Shown piece by piece: positions 32,240-32,427 of a stretch of 32,427 nucleotides of DNA (position 1 is its first letter; the number at the start of each line of letters is the position of its first letter). The position numbers and the translations under genes were made by a program. Source of the DNA: a virus; the IMG/VR virus record IMGVR_UViG_3300025418_000918, positions 1 through 32,427 of that record; one strand, written 5' to 3'. The notes beneath the pieces were generated by a model that saw only the letters and a list, made by a program, of their open reading frames with translations, was not told the DNA's origin and searched no databases.

Positions 32240-32427
32240 ATGAATAAATTTAAACATTCCGGAGCCTTTGGCGACCTCATTTATAGTCTCCCCATTATGA
32301 AACATTTTGGTGGAGGTGAGTTTTATCTGCATCTTAACCAAATCGATTGGATTGGCATGCACTACTATGGTAGTCCTCCAAACCCATTCCATAAGGGCAG
32401 ATTAACTCCCAGTGATTTCAAATATAT
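32240..32427 (+). CDS. Partial protein, GT9/heptosyltransferase-like N-terminus (cut by window edge)
   Basis: The open frame from ATG 32240 runs off the right edge (62 full codons). The N-terminus MNKFKHSGAFGDLIYSLPIM followed by GGGEFYLHLN resembles a family of phage and bacterial proteins with HSG-x-xGD-x-IYSLP. It recalls the first strand and loop of GT9-type (heptosyltransferase-like) GT-B enzymes. Only about 60 residues are visible, so the assignment is tentative. It is the only plus-strand gene found and is divergent from the virion-protein gene. Confidence 0.6.
   Translation, partial: MNKFKHSGAFGDLIYSLPIMKHFGGGEFYLHLNQIDWIGMHYYGSPPNPFHKGRLTPSDFKY

Noticed and set aside
1-32427. tRNA genes, CRISPR arrays, integrase or insertion sequences
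   Set aside because: I looked for cloverleaf-like blocks, regular DNA repeats and transposase or integrase motifs and found none.

Overview
The window looks like part of a large tailed-phage genome (Caudoviricetes), probably a T4-like phage of an aquatic proteobacterium. The evidence is a partial phage-type DNA ligase at the left edge, an anchored SleB-type wall hydrolase, and a Ser/Thr/Asn/Gly-rich virion-type protein at the right. The DNA is mostly AT-rich, almost every gene is on the minus strand, and neighbouring genes typically overlap by 4 to 29 nt. The closest cellular resemblance I can recognise is in IscU, which is very close to beta/gammaproteobacterial IscU. I cannot exclude a prophage or a metagenomic assembly. 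I see no tRNA, CRISPR array, insertion sequence or integrase.

Layout, left to right; genes are read right to left on the minus strand unless noted. (1) 1-2673: partial DNA ligase with a near-perfect sigma70 promoter, an Fe-S assembly trio (ErpA, IscA, IscU), two small phage proteins and a wall hydrolase. (2) 2761-19355: a sugar and decoration region. It holds a phosphomannose-isomerase-type cupin, two methyltransferase-like proteins, four tandem SGNH-type proteins, three extended SDR nucleotide-sugar enzymes, RmlC, two tandem 2OG-Fe(II) oxygenases, two paralogous glycosyltransferase-like proteins, an SGNH plus glycosyltransferase-like fusion, and a minimal split thiamine-diphosphate enzyme whose two halves lie about 11.6 kb apart. 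(3) 19352-27775: six consecutive radical SAM genes. (4) 27747-29756: a GT-A-like glycosyltransferase preceded by five repeats of about 68 residues. (5) 29805-32162: a virion/fibre-like protein. (6) From 32240: one divergent plus-strand gene that runs off the right edge.

The stretch from 29756 down to 2761 (about 27 kb, 27 genes) reads as one polycistron. It would start at a strong promoter at 29766-29793, with one probable booster promoter in its largest internal gap (10629-10664). It contains no flippase, polymerase, priming glycosyltransferase or transporter. This argues against an ordinary capsule or O-antigen locus. It fits better with cytosolic assembly of a decoration on a soluble target, possibly the adjacent virion protein. 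The six radical SAM enzymes each need a [4Fe-4S] cluster, which gives a plausible reason for the phage to carry IscU, IscA and ErpA. That link is inference.

Most promising for new biology: the radical SAM battery combined with phage Fe-S assembly; the SGNH and glycosyltransferase fusions; SDRs lacking the catalytic tyrosine; the minimal split TPP enzyme; a repeated pattern of promoters that would give leaderless mRNAs; and an inverted repeat at the ligase promoter that could hide the ribosome binding site only in read-through transcripts.
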